Shown here piece by piece: positions 16,263 through 25,147 of a DNA stretch of 64,000 nt (positions are counted from its first letter, which is position 1; every line of letters starts with the position of its first letter). Under the pieces are notes generated by a model. That model saw only the letters and a list, made by a program, of their open reading frames with translations. It searched no databases and was not told where the DNA came from. A program made the translations under genes and the position numbers. Origin of the DNA: Parvivirga hydrogeniphila. Its GTDB lineage: Bacteria > Actinomycetota > Coriobacteriia > Anaerosomatales > Anaerosomataceae. The stretch covers positions 926,662 to 990,661 of the forward strand of contig NZ_JAMCCO010000001.1 in assembly GCF_023371205.1 (NCBI RefSeq). The letters are read 5' to 3'.

Positions 16263-17140
16263 GCCTCCGGCACGACGACGAGCGCAGCGTTCGGCAGGAC
16301 CCGGGCAGAGAACGGCGTCGGTGCGTCTACCTCGCCGTCGTGCTGCACGCGCAGCGGTGGTTCGGCGATGAGCTCGACCTCATGGGCCGTGTGCACCTCG
16401 AAGCCAGGGCGATCCGGGTAGGAGGCGAGCCGGTCGAGCAGCGCCGCCCAGATCGTCGGCACGAGGTCTGCGAGCGTGCGCGTCTTCATCACCACGACCT
16501 CGAACACGCCGTCGGTCGCGTCGCTTTCGTGGACGAGCGAAAGGTCGAACTGGATGCGGGCAAGGTTGACGAGCAGCACGGCCGTGCCCTCAGTGACCAT
16601 CTTCCTGCCGTCGAGCGTGAGGATGAGCGTGGACGGCCAGGTCCGCGCGGCCTGCAGGGCTGACAGGATGTACGCGCCCTCGCCGATGATCGGCTTCATG
16701 GGCTCGGCGCCTGCCATGATCTGCGCGTCGAAGCCTGCGCCCGCGACCACGAAGAAGCTGTGCACCGCGCCGCCGACGGCGATCTCGCCGAGGTCGAACC
16801 GCGACACCGGCCCGTGAAGCGCAAGATCCGCGAGCGCACGGGGGTCGCTCGGCAGCCCGAGGTTGCGCGCGCTGAGGTTGGCTGTGCCGGAGGGGAGGAT
16901 CGCGACCGGCACGTCGCGGTCGCGCACGGCGTGGAGCACCGATGAGACGGTCCCGTCACCTCCCGCAGCGACGATCCTGTCGAACGACGCAGCATCGTGG
17001 ACAAGCGACTCCGCGGGCGTGTGCGGGGCGACGAGCCGCATCGTCACCGACGCCCCAGAGCGGGTGAGCGCGTCAGCGAATTCCAGGAGCCGGACATCCG
17101 AGGAGCCGGAGCGCAGATTGGCGATCACGAGAACGTCCAT
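16247..17140 (-). CDS. Diacylglycerol/sphingosine kinase-family lipid kinase
   Basis: 297 residues of the DAGK catalytic family (YegS/DgkB-like). The ATP-binding motif AAGGDGTVSSV is near residue 57 and ILPSGTANLSARNL near 82. The N-terminal MDVLVIANLRSG is the usual P-loop-like start. Members phosphorylate diacylglycerol or related lipid alcohols at the membrane. A second paralogue lies at 51503-52408 next to plsY. It is convergent with the L,D-transpeptidase gene. The exact lipid substrate is unknown. Confidence 0.85.
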   Translation of the reverse strand: MDVLVIANLRSGSSDVRLLEFADALTRSGASVTMRLVAPHTPAESLVHDAASFDRIVAAGGDGTVSSVLHAVRDRDVPVAILPSGTANLSARNLGLPSDPRALADLALHGPVSRFDLGEIAVGGAVHSFFVVAGAGFDAQIMAGAEPMKPIIGEGAYILSALQAARTWPSTLILTLDGRKMVTEGTAVLLVNLARIQFDLSLVHESDATDGVFEVVVMKTRTLADLVPTIWAALLDRLASYPDRPGFEVHTAHEVELIAEPPLRVQHDGEVDAPTPFSARVLPNAALVVVPEAHSRV

Positions 17141-17208
17141 GCGCGTCCTGTCACAGGGTTACGGTACACTCTCAACGGATTCTACGTCACCTGACCCGTG
17201 AGGCGACC

Positions 17209-18387
17209 GTGCTCATCGATTCCACCGAAGCGCTTGCATCGTTCGTCGGTCGTGCGGCCGGCGCTGGCGCGCTCGCCGTCGACGCCGAGTTCATGCGCGA
17301 GCGCACGTACTACCCGCGCCTGTGCCTGCTGCAGCTCGCGACAGAGCGAGAGGCGGTGGCGGTCGACCCGCTCGCAGGCGTCGACCTTGCGCCGCTCGCG
17401 CCGCTCATGCGGGACGCTGCGGTGACGAAGGTGTTCCACGCCGGCGGGCAGGACATCGAGATCTTGAACCGCGTGTTCGGCGCACCCCCAGCACCGGTGT
17501 TCGACACGCAGGTAGCGGCGACGCTCGCCGGGTTCGCTGCGCAGGCGAGCTATCAGGACGTGGTGGCGTCAGTGCTGGGCGTGACGCTCGAGAAGTCCCA
17601 GCGCTACACGGACTGGTCGGCGCGGCCCCTCGCTCCCGAGCAGGTCGAGTACGCGCTCGACGACGTGCGCTACTTGATCCCGCTGTACCGGGAGATGAGG
17701 CGGCGTCTCGAGTCCGCAGGACGGATGGCGTGGCTTGCAGACGAATTCGAGCGCATGGCCGATCCCGCTACCTACGCTGTCGACCCCGAGAAGCAGTACC
17801 TGCGCGTGAAGCGAGCGTCCTCGCTGAGAGGATCGTCGCTCGCTGTGCTGCGCGAGCTAGCCGCATGGCGTGAGCGTGAGGCGCAGCGACGAGACATCCC
17901 CAAACGGTGGCTCGTTCCTGACGAGACGCTCGTGGAGATCGCTCGCAGAGCGCCGAAACGTGAGGCGGATCTCGTGGGCGTCCGCGGTCTGTCCGAGCAA
18001 GTCGTCCGGCGTCATGGTCGCGCCATCATCGAGGCGGTCGAGCGGGGGCTGGCCACGCCGCGCGAGCTGTGGCCGGTCATCGAGCGGCCATCGTCGCGCC
18101 GCACCGTCTCGGCAGAGGTCGTCGACCTCATGGCAGCGCTCGTTCGCGCTCGGGCCCGGGCGCACGGCGTTGCGCCGACGCTGATAGCCACCCGCTCCGA
18201 TCTCGAGGCCTTCGCGGAAGGCGACCGAGAGAGCCCGCTCGCGCACGGATGGCGGCACGCGATGGTGGGTGCCGAGCTCGAAGGGCTGCTTCGCGGCGAG
18301 ATAGCGCTCAGCGTGTCCGAAGGCGGCGTGGCAGCCACGCCGGTCGAGAGGGGCGCCGTGAAGCGGGAGGACGGTGACGAGGCGTGA
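17209..18387 (+). CDS. rnd: Ribonuclease D
   Basis: 392 residues. The DEDDy 3'-5' exonuclease domain (about 1-170) has acidic motifs AVDAEFMRE, FHAGGQDIEIL and YALDDVRYLIPLY, and is followed by an HRDC-type domain (about 210-290) and a C-terminal region of lower complexity. It trims 3' ends of tRNA and other stable RNAs. The start is GTG 17209. Its stop overlaps the xseA GTG by 4 nt. Confidence 0.92.
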   Translation: MLIDSTEALASFVGRAAGAGALAVDAEFMRERTYYPRLCLLQLATEREAVAVDPLAGVDLAPLAPLMRDAAVTKVFHAGGQDIEILNRVFGAPPAPVFDTQVAATLAGFAAQASYQDVVASVLGVTLEKSQRYTDWSARPLAPEQVEYALDDVRYLIPLYREMRRRLESAGRMAWLADEFERMADPATYAVDPEKQYLRVKRASSLRGSSLAVLRELAAWREREAQRRDIPKRWLVPDETLVEIARRAPKREADLVGVRGLSEQVVRRHGRAIIEAVERGLATPRELWPVIERPSSRRTVSAEVVDLMAALVRARARAHGVAPTLIATRSDLEAFAEGDRESPLAHGWRHAMVGAELEGLLRGEIALSVSEGGVAATPVERGAVKREDGDEA

Positions 18388-19721
18388 ACGACAAGGCGCT
18401 CTCCGTGTCTGAGGCGCTTTCTCTCGCGAAAGCAGCGCTCGATGCCATCGCCGTGCGCGTGATCGGCGAGGTCACAGAGGCCACTTCGAAGCCCGGCTAC
18501 AAGGCCGTGTACTTCACGCTCGCCGACGACCGGGCGGCGATGCCGTGCTTGATGTGGCGCGACGCGTATGAGGCGTGCGGATTCGAGCTTCGGCAGGGCA
18601 TGCTCGTCGAGGCGGTCGGGACCTTCACGGTATACGTCCAGAAGGGTCGCATGCAGTTCCAGGTCCGGAGCATGGCGCCAGCTGGTGAAGGCGTCTTGCG
18701 GATGCAGGTGGCTGCCCTCGCTCGGAGGCTCGAGGCCGAAGGGCTGATGTCTGCGGCCATCAAGCGGTCGCTGCCGCCGTACCCCGACCGTATCGGCGTC
18801 GTCACGTCGCCGCGCGGCAAGGCCGTGCACGACGTCCTGCGGACGCTCAAGCGTCGGTACCCGGCGGCGGAGGTCGTCATCGCGGGCGTGCAGGTGGAAG
18901 GGGACGGGGCGGTCGATGCGATCGTCGAGGGGCTGCGGCGCATCGGCGAAGAACCGGGCGTGGACGTGGTCATCCTGTGCCGGGGCGGCGGCTCGTACGA
19001 AGACCTGATGCCGTTCAACGACGAGCGCGTCGCGCGGGCGATCCGGGCGTGCCCGGTGCCCGTGGTCACCGGTATCGGGCACGAGCCGGACGTGTCGATC
19101 GCCGACTTGGTCGCCGACGTCCACGCTTCGACGCCGACGGCAGCCGCTGAGGCAGCGGCCCCCTCGGCCGCGGAAGTCCTGAAGCGGTTCGACGAGCAGC
19201 AGCGGCTGCTTGCGCGCGCGCTCCGGCACGGCGTCCAGCGGCAGCGGCATCGCCTCGAGATCGTCGCCCAGAAACGCCCCATCTCCGATCCGAGGAGCGT
19301 GCTGTCGAGCTGGATGCAAGCGCTCGACGATGCCGCCTCTGGACTTGCAGCGGCGCTGCCTGCACGCATCGCGCGTGAGCACGATCGCCTCGATGCGATG
19401 CGTCGCTCGCTCGCGGACGCGAGCATGTGCGCGCTCGAGCGTGCCCGTTCGCGCTACGCGCTCGGCGAGCGCGACCTCATGCGCGCAGGCCCGCGTCTGT
19501 TCGACGAACCGAAGCGGCAGGTCGGTTTGTACGCGGCGAGGCTGGACGGCCTTTCGCCGCTCAAGACGCTCGGGCGTGGGTATGCGGTATGTTATGCAGA
19601 TGCGACGGGGCGGATCGTCCGGTCGGTCGACGATGTGGCGCCCCGAGACGAGCTGTCGGTCCGCGTGTCTGACGGCCGTATCGCGTGCGAAGTGCGGGGA
19701 GTCGAGAAGGAGCGCACATGA
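18384..19721 (+). CDS. xseA: Exodeoxyribonuclease VII large subunit
   Basis: 445 residues. An N-terminal OB-fold nucleic-acid-binding domain (about 5-105) precedes the catalytic domain with VTSPRGKAVHDVLRTLKRR near 135, CRGGGSYEDLMPFNDE near 195 and GIGHEPDVSIADLVAD near 232. A long helical region follows, with the conserved C-terminal LGRGYAV. With XseB it forms the enzyme that degrades single-stranded DNA to oligonucleotides. The start is GTG, overlapping rnd by 4 nt, and its stop overlaps the xseB ATG by 4 nt. Confidence 0.95.
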   Translation: MNDKALSVSEALSLAKAALDAIAVRVIGEVTEATSKPGYKAVYFTLADDRAAMPCLMWRDAYEACGFELRQGMLVEAVGTFTVYVQKGRMQFQVRSMAPAGEGVLRMQVAALARRLEAEGLMSAAIKRSLPPYPDRIGVVTSPRGKAVHDVLRTLKRRYPAAEVVIAGVQVEGDGAVDAIVEGLRRIGEEPGVDVVILCRGGGSYEDLMPFNDERVARAIRACPVPVVTGIGHEPDVSIADLVADVHASTPTAAAEAAAPSAAEVLKRFDEQQRLLARALRHGVQRQRHRLEIVAQKRPISDPRSVLSSWMQALDDAASGLAAALPARIAREHDRLDAMRRSLADASMCALERARSRYALGERDLMRAGPRLFDEPKRQVGLYAARLDGLSPLKTLGRGYAVCYADATGRIVRSVDDVAPRDELSVRVSDGRIACEVRGVEKERT

Positions 19722-19954
19722 CAGAAGCGAATGCACCAGTCGAACCCGGCGAGCTGTCGTTCGGGGACGCGCTCGCAGAGCTCGAGCGCATCGTGGCCGA
19801 CCTCGAGAGCGGCACGCTGGAGCTCGAAGAGAGCCTGACCCGGTACGAGCGTGGCGTCGCCCTCTTGCGCGCGTGCCGTGCCAAGCTCGAGGCGGCCGAG
19901 CAGAAGGTGACCATGCTCATCGGGGAGCTTGAAGACACACAGGAAGCCGAGTGA
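19718..19954 (+). CDS. xseB: Exodeoxyribonuclease VII small subunit
   Basis: 78 residues with the family core: LSFGDALAELERIVADLE, a short turn, then LEESLTRYERGVALLRACRAKLEAAEQKV, a helical hairpin that coats the XseA extension. ATG 19718 overlaps the xseA stop (ATGA), as is common for this pair. The frame also runs back into xseA without a better start. Confidence 0.95.
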   Translation: MTEANAPVEPGELSFGDALAELERIVADLESGTLELEESLTRYERGVALLRACRAKLEAAEQKVTMLIGELEDTQEAE

Positions 19955-19976
19955 TCGTGAAGAGAAAGGGGCGGCT

Positions 19977-20324
19977 GTGAGCGAGTGCGTGTTCTGCATG
20001 ATCGCGCGAGGTGAGATACCAGCGAAGGTGGTGTACTCTGACGAGCATGTCATCGCGTTCGATGACATCGCGCCGCAAGCGCCGGTGCATACCCTCATCA
20101 TCCCGAAGGTGCACTACGACAGGATGGGTCCGGACGTTCCGTCCGAGGTCACGTGCGCGCTGTTCGCCGCAGTTCCGAAGGTGGCGGAGGCCAAAGGTGT
20201 GGCGGAGTCCGGATATCGGGTCATCGTCAACAACGGGCCTGACGCGATGCAGACCGTGGAGCACCTCCACGTGCACGTGATCGGCGGCAGACGCATGTCC
20301 CACGGCATGGTCAACTTCGGGTAG
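19977..20324 (+). CDS. HIT-family nucleotide hydrolase/transferase
   Basis: 115 residues of the HINT type: N-terminal zinc-site CVFCMIARGEIP, the IIPKVHYD segment and the catalytic histidine triad HLHVHVIGG near the end. Such proteins hydrolyse adenosine phosphoramidates and similar nucleotides. GTG 19977 with GAAAGGGG upstream is chosen. An earlier in-frame ATG at 19929 lies inside xseB. Confidence 0.92.
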   Translation: MSECVFCMIARGEIPAKVVYSDEHVIAFDDIAPQAPVHTLIIPKVHYDRMGPDVPSEVTCALFAAVPKVAEAKGVAESGYRVIVNNGPDAMQTVEHLHVHVIGGRRMSHGMVNFG

Positions 20325-20334
20325 GGGGCGTGCG

Positions 20335-21183
20335 ATGGAAGATCGAGCCGTCGGCATCGTCACCGACAGCACGTCGGACATCACCCCACAGATCGCTGAG
20401 CGTTTCGACATCGAGGTCGTGCCGCTGTCTGTGACGGTCGGAGGCCGGACGTTTAAGGACGGCTCGGTCTCGCAGAAGGAGTTCTTCGAGCTGATGGCGC
20501 ACGCACCGGAGCTCCCCACCACCTCGCAGCCGTCTGTCGGCGCGTTCGTCGAGGCGTACGAGCGGGTCCTCGCGCGGTACCCGGAGGTCGTCTCCGTCCA
20601 CATCTCGTCGGCGCTTTCCGGCACGGTCGAGTCTGCACGCGAGGCGGCGAAGCGGTTCGCAGGCCGGGTGCACGTCTTCGACACCCGGAACCTCGCGTGG
20701 GGCGAGGCTCTCCAAGTCCTCGAGGCGGCTCGGGCGGCATCGGCAGGCGCAAGTGCGCCGCGCGTCCTTCAGGTGCTCGAAGAGGCGCGCGCAAAGGCGA
20801 AGATGATCGTGGGGCTGGACAAGCTGGACAATCTCGCCAAGGGCGGGCGCATCGGCAAGGTGGCAGCGCTCCTCGGAGGACTCCTCGACCTCAAGGTGAT
20901 GATCAGCCCTGGCGTTGATGGTGCGTTCGAGGCCGTCGGGCGCGCCCGCGGCACGCGGGCCGCTCTCGACAAGACGCTCGCGTGGGTAGGTCAGCAGATG
21001 GGCGAGCGCACGAAGGGCGTCTTCGCTGTCATGCACGCCATGTCAGAAGACAAGGCGCGGTATCTCGTCGAGCGGATCTTTGAGCGCTACGAAGTCGAGG
21101 AGATGCACGTGGTCGAAGCAGGCCCGGTGATCACCGCGCACACCGGGACCGGCTGGGGCGTGGCGCTGCTTCCGAGGGGCTGA
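20335..21183 (+). CDS. DegV family fatty-acid-binding protein
   Basis: 282 residues, the normal DegV length. The N-terminus GIVTDSTSDITPQIAERFDI and the ligand-binding segments TSQPSVGAFVEAYE and HISSALSGTVESA identify the family, whose studied members (FakB) hold a fatty acid for phosphorylation by FakA. No FakA is adjacent, so its partner is unknown. The gene is 10 nt after the HIT gene and 2 nt before the [2Fe-2S] protein, so all are probably co-transcribed. Confidence 0.92.
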   Translation: MEDRAVGIVTDSTSDITPQIAERFDIEVVPLSVTVGGRTFKDGSVSQKEFFELMAHAPELPTTSQPSVGAFVEAYERVLARYPEVVSVHISSALSGTVESAREAAKRFAGRVHVFDTRNLAWGEALQVLEAARAASAGASAPRVLQVLEEARAKAKMIVGLDKLDNLAKGGRIGKVAALLGGLLDLKVMISPGVDGAFEAVGRARGTRAALDKTLAWVGQQMGERTKGVFAVMHAMSEDKARYLVERIFERYEVEEMHVVEAGPVITAHTGTGWGVALLPRG

Positions 21184-21185
21184 CG

Positions 21186-21476
21186 GTGGCCGGTTGCCGC
21201 GTCCGCTTCGAGCCGTACGGCATCGAGGTGACGGTCTCTCCGGGAACCACGGTTCTCGAGGCCGCCAGGAAAGCCGGGATCGCTATCGCTGCCCAGTGCG
21301 GCGCTCGAGGCACCTGCGGGCAGTGCGCGGTACGGATACTTGAGGGACAGCCTGCTGCGATCAGGCAAGCTTTGGGTCGGGCGGCCGCGCTCCCGAAAGG
21401 AATGGCGCTCGCGTGCCTTGCCGAGGTGGCCGACGGTCTGGCGGTCCGGCCGGTGAACGCTGTCCGCGTCGGATAG
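21186..21476 (+). CDS. [2Fe-2S] ferredoxin-like protein (RACo N-domain type)
   Basis: 96 residues with a plant-type [2Fe-2S] site: CGARGTCGQC plus a fourth Cys in LACLAEV near residue 77. The VTVSPGTTVLEAARKAGIAIAAQCG start resembles the N-terminal ferredoxin domain of corrinoid-activating ATPases (RACo/DUF4445), but here it stands alone. It may serve as an electron carrier or as a stand-alone piece of a reductive activator. The start is GTG 21186, 2 nt after degV. Confidence 0.8.
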   Translation: MAGCRVRFEPYGIEVTVSPGTTVLEAARKAGIAIAAQCGARGTCGQCAVRILEGQPAAIRQALGRAAALPKGMALACLAEVADGLAVRPVNAVRVG

Positions 21477-21499
21477 CGTGTCGGCGTCCGAAGAGACTG

Positions 21500-21529
21500 G
21501 AGAGCCCTGGCCTTCGGGCCAGGGCTCTC
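21500..21529 (+). terminator. UUCG-capped hairpin after the xse-HIT-degV operon
   Basis: GAGAGCCCTGGCC (21500-21512), TTCG, GGCCAGGGCTCTC (21517-21529): a perfect 13-bp stem with a stable UUCG tetraloop. No run of T follows, so it may act as a terminator in high-GC style or as an RNA-stabilising element. Confidence 0.6.
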
Positions 21530-21958
21530 ACCATGCCTTCCCTGTCTACCCCTGAGTCTCGTACGGTCCGCGGCTTTCTGCCGCCAGATCGGGATGCCGG
21601 TCACCGATCTTCCAGACCTGCCGTCTGGCGCTCGCGCCGGGCGGCTCTAACTGAGGGAAGGGAAACTGTTCTGCACGGAACATAGCGCACGATACCAAGG
21701 ATTGCAACTGCAGTTACCAACCGGAGCGACGGACGACGCAGATCGGTCGGGACTGCCGAGACCCGCTGGCGCCTGGCGTCCCATGGACGCGAGCGGCCGC
21801 CGGACGATGGAACGCGCCGTCCACCGACGATTCGCGGCCGGACACCTGGGGCGCGTCCCAGAGATACCGTCGCGTCTCATACCATGGACGCTGAAGGTGT
21901 GTCCGGAACAGGATGAAAGCGTGCCGGACGCAACATGCCGAACGCGAAGGAGGCGAGC
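21530..21958 (+). other. Non-coding leader region upstream of acs
   Basis: About 430 nt without a supportable gene. It contains small inverted repeats: TGTTC-N6-GAACA at 21667-21682 and the palindrome AACTGCAGTT at 21706-21715. No known riboswitch core was recognised. A strong ribosome-binding site AAGGAGG (21947-21953) ends the region. Long ORFs crossing it in other frames are attributable to high GC content. Confidence 0.5.
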
Positions 21959-23947
21959 ATGTCGGAGTCGACGCACATCGAAGCGCTGTCGCAAGAGGGC
22001 CGCGTCATCCAGCCGCCTGCGTGGGTCGCCGAGCGGGCGTACATCAACAGCATGGAGCAGTACGAGGAGATGTACCGGCGCTCGATCGAGGACCCCGAAG
22101 GTTTCTGGGGCGAGATGGCCGAGGAGATGCTTCACTGGCACAAGAAGTGGGACACCGTCCTCGACTACGAGTTCGACACACCGCGTATCGAGTGGTTCAA
22201 GGGCGGCAAACTCAACGTCGCTTACAACTGCATCGACCGCCACCTGAACAGCTGGCGGCGCAACAAGGCGGCCATCATCTGGGAGTCGGACGAAGGCCGC
22301 ACGAAGGTGTACACCTACCAGTCGCTGTACTACAAGGTGTGCCGGTTCGCCAACGTGCTCAAGAAGCACGGTATCAAGAAAGGCGATCGCGTAGCCATCT
22401 ACCTCCCGATGATCCCCGAGCTCCCGATCGCCATGCTCGCATGCGCTCGCATCGGCGCGATCCACTCCGTCGTGTTCGGCGGGTTCTCGTCGGCAGCGCT
22501 GCGGGACAGGATCCAGGACTGCGGAGCCAAGATGCTCATCACGGCAGACGAAGGCATCCGCGGCGGTCGCCTGACGCCGCTCAAGGCCGAGGCCGACGTC
22601 GCGCTCCTCGAGTGCCCGTCTATCGAGTCCGTGATCGTGGTGTCGCGTGCGAGGACCCGCGTGGATATGGAGCCCGGGCGCGACTTCTGGTACCACGAAG
22701 AGGTGCGCGCGGCCGACGTGGGGCGGCACTGCGACATCGAGTGGATGGATGCCGAAGACCCGCTGTTCATCCTCTATACGTCCGGCTCCACCGGTAAGCC
22801 GAAGGGCGTGCTGCACACGACCGCAGGGTACCTGCTGTACGCGGCAACGACGTTCAAGTACGTCTTCGACTACCACGACGAGGACGTCTTCTGGTGCACC
22901 GCGGACATCGGCTGGGTCACGGGTCACTCGTACATCGTCTACGGGCCGCTCGCAGTGGGCGCGACCACGCTCATGTTCGAGGGCGTGCCGACCTATCCGG
23001 ATCCCGGGCGCTTCTGGGAGATCGTCGAGAAGCACGGCGTGAACCAGTTCTACACGGCGCCGACCGCGATCCGCGCCTTGATGAAGGCAGGGGAGGAGTG
23101 GCCCGCCAAGTACGATCTCAGCAGTCTGCGGGTTCTCGGCACGGTAGGCGAGCCGATCAACCCTGAGGCGTGGATGTGGTACTACAAGAACATCGGTCGC
23201 GAGCGCGTGCCGATCGTCGACACCTACTGGCAGACGGAAACGGGCGGGCACATCATCACCAACCTGCCTGGCGCCACGCCGATGAAGCCCGGGTCTGCGA
23301 CGCGTCCGTTCTTCGGCATCGCGCCTGAGGTCGTGAATGAGGACGGCTCCCCGACTCCGGTCGGAAGCGGTGGACGGCTGTGCATCACGAAGCCATGGCC
23401 GGGCATGCTGCGCGGCACGTGGGGCGATCCCGAGAACAAGCGGGTGAAAGAGATCTACTTCACGGCGTTCCCCGGCAAGTACTTCACCGGTGATGGAGCG
23501 CGGAAGGACGAGGACGGCTACTACTGGTTGCTCGGCCGCGTGGACGACGTCATCAACGTCTCGGGTCATCGTCTCGGCACCGCAGAGGTGGAGAGCGCGC
23601 TCGTGAGCCACCCCGCTGTTGCGGAGGCAGCGGTCGTCGGGTACCCGCACGACGTGAAGGGCGAGGGCATCTACGCCTACGTCATCCTGAGGCAAGGTCA
23701 GGAACCGAGCGAGTCGCTCGCGAAGATCCTCACCGGTCACGTGCGCGAGGAGATCGGCCCCATCGCGAAGCCGGATTTCATCCACTTCGTGCCTGAGCTG
23801 CCGAAGACCCGCTCCGGCAAGATCATGCGCCGCATCCTTCGGAAGATCGCGGCGGGGGAGCGGGACATGGAGGCCTTCGGCGACATCAGCACGCTTGCCG
23901 ATCCGAGCATCGTGCAGAAGATCCTGGACACGGCGCCGAACGCGTAA
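21959..23947 (+). CDS. acs: Acetyl-CoA synthetase (AMP-forming acetate-CoA ligase)
   Basis: 662 residues, the normal ACS length. Motifs: ATP-binding [11 protein letters not shown] near 278, [10 protein letters not shown] near 420, hinge/C-domain [24 protein letters not shown] and the acetylatable lysine motif [10 protein letters not shown] near 620. It activates acetate to acetyl-CoA in the cytoplasm through acetyl-AMP. ATG 21959 is chosen because AAGGAGG precedes it, and an in-frame ATG at 21935 lacks one. It is monocistronic: a long leader lies upstream and a terminator downstream. Confidence 0.95.
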   Translation: MSESTHIEALSQEGRVIQPPAWVAERAYINSMEQYEEMYRRSIEDPEGFWGEMAEEMLHWHKKWDTVLDYEFDTPRIEWFKGGKLNVAYNCIDRHLNSWRRNKAAIIWESDEGRTKVYTYQSLYYKVCRFANVLKKHGIKKGDRVAIYLPMIPELPIAMLACARIGAIHSVVFGGFSSAALRDRIQDCGAKMLITADEGIRGGRLTPLKAEADVALLECPSIESVIVVSRARTRVDMEPGRDFWYHEEVRAADVGRHCDIEWMDAEDPLFILYTSGSTGKPKGVLHTTAGYLLYAATTFKYVFDYHDEDVFWCTADIGWVTGHSYIVYGPLAVGATTLMFEGVPTYPDPGRFWEIVEKHGVNQFYTAPTAIRALMKAGEEWPAKYDLSSLRVLGTVGEPINPEAWMWYYKNIGRERVPIVDTYWQTETGGHIITNLPGATPMKPGSATRPFFGIAPEVVNEDGSPTPVGSGGRLCITKPWPGMLRGTWGDPENKRVKEIYFTAFPGKYFTGDGARKDEDGYYWLLGRVDDVINVSGHRLGTAEVESALVSHPAVAEAAVVGYPHDVKGEGIYAYVILRQGQEPSESLAKILTGHVREEIGPIAKPDFIHFVPELPKTRSGKIMRRILRKIAAGERDMEAFGDISTLADPSIVQKILDTAPNA

Positions 23948-23982
23948 CGGCCGAGCGTCGCCGAGACACGGCGTTCCTCGAG

Positions 23983-24016
23983 GCGGGTCCCGGAGCGATC
24001 CGGGACCCGCTTTCTC
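23983..24016 (+). terminator. Rho-independent terminator after acs
   Basis: GCGGGTCCCGG (23983-23993), loop AGCGAT, CCGGGACCCGC (24000-24010), then TTTCTC. The 11-bp stem is perfect. Confidence 0.9.
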
Positions 24017-24067
24017 GTCTCCGTGGTAGACTTGTGCGCGATTTCCTCCCGTGTGAAAGGACCCCTG

Positions 24068-25147
24068 ATGCCCTTCAACGACGTGTTCTTGCGTGCGTGC
24101 AGGCGCGAGCCCACCGAGCGGACCCCGATCTGGATGATGCGGCAGGCAGGCCGCTACCTCGCGGAATACCGTGCGATCCGTGAGAAGCACGGATTCTTGG
24201 AGATGTGCCGCACGCCCGAGCTGGCCGTCGAGGTGACGCTCCAGCCGGTCGACATCGTCGGCGTGGACGCCGCGATCCTGTTCTCGGACATCCTCATCCC
24301 GTTCCCCGGCATGGGTCTCGACCTCGAGTTCGCGAAGGGCGAAGGTCCAGTCATCCACAATCCGGTGCGCTCGGCAGCCGACGTGCGGCGTCTGCGCGTC
24401 GCGGACCCCATCGAAGACACCGGGTTCGTGATGGAAGCGATACGGATCCTGCGCCGCGAGCTCGTCGACAAGGTGCCGCTCATCGGCTTCGGCGGTGCGC
24501 CGTTCACGCTTGCGAGCTACATGGTCGAAGGCCACGGAACGCGGGACTACGAGGTCACGAAGGCGTTGATGTGGGGCGATCCGGCGGCGTGGGACGAGCT
24601 CATGAGCAAGATCTCCGACACGGTGATCGCCTACCTGTCGGCGCAGATCGACGCAGGCGCGCAGGCGGTGCAGGTCTTCGACAGCTGGGTGGGCTACGTC
24701 GCTCCCCGTGACTACGAACGCTACGTGCTGCCGCACACGACGCGCGTGGTGCAGGCCCTGATCGAGCACGGCAAGAAGGCCGTCCCAGAAGGGGTGCCCG
24801 TCATCTACTTCCCAAACGGCGCGACGTCGATGCTCGATCGTGCGCTCCAGACCGGGTGCGACGTGGTTGGCATCGACTGGCGCCTCGACATGAAGAAGGC
24901 GGTCGAGCTCATCGACGAGCGCTTCGGCATCCAGGGGAACATCGACCCTGTCGCGCTGTTCGCGCCCGACGACGAGCTCGAGCGCATGGTCGTGGAGATC
25001 CTCGAGGCCGTCGGGACGCGGCCCGGGCACATCTTCAACCTCGGGCACGGCATCCACAAGACGACCGATCCAGAGAAGGCCAGGACGCTCGTGCGGCTGG
25101 TGCACGAGCACTCCGAACGGATCCGTGGCGGGAAGCATGCTGGCTGA
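24068..25147 (+). CDS. hemE: Uroporphyrinogen decarboxylase
   Basis: 359 residues. The family signature WMMRQAGRYLAEYR is near residue 20, the catalytic Asp lies in the FSDILIPF region, and GFGGAPFTLASYMVEG is near 138. It converts uroporphyrinogen III to coproporphyrinogen III. ATG 24068 has GAAAGGA upstream. An earlier in-frame start at 24023 lacks a Shine-Dalgarno. Its 3' end overlaps the ferrochelatase gene. It is the first gene of a heme operon with ferrochelatase and two oxidases, in the order typical of the coproporphyrin-dependent pathway. Confidence 0.95.
   Translation: MPFNDVFLRACRREPTERTPIWMMRQAGRYLAEYRAIREKHGFLEMCRTPELAVEVTLQPVDIVGVDAAILFSDILIPFPGMGLDLEFAKGEGPVIHNPVRSAADVRRLRVADPIEDTGFVMEAIRILRRELVDKVPLIGFGGAPFTLASYMVEGHGTRDYEVTKALMWGDPAAWDELMSKISDTVIAYLSAQIDAGAQAVQVFDSWVGYVAPRDYERYVLPHTTRVVQALIEHGKKAVPEGVPVIYFPNGATSMLDRALQTGCDVVGIDWRLDMKKAVELIDERFGIQGNIDPVALFAPDDELERMVVEILEAVGTRPGHIFNLGHGIHKTTDPEKARTLVRLVHEHSERIRGGKHAG

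Noticed and set aside
21667-21682. TGTTC-N6-GAACA as a LexA-type operator
   Set aside because: The arms are in the opposite orientation to the usual GAAC...GTTC box and only 5 bp long.
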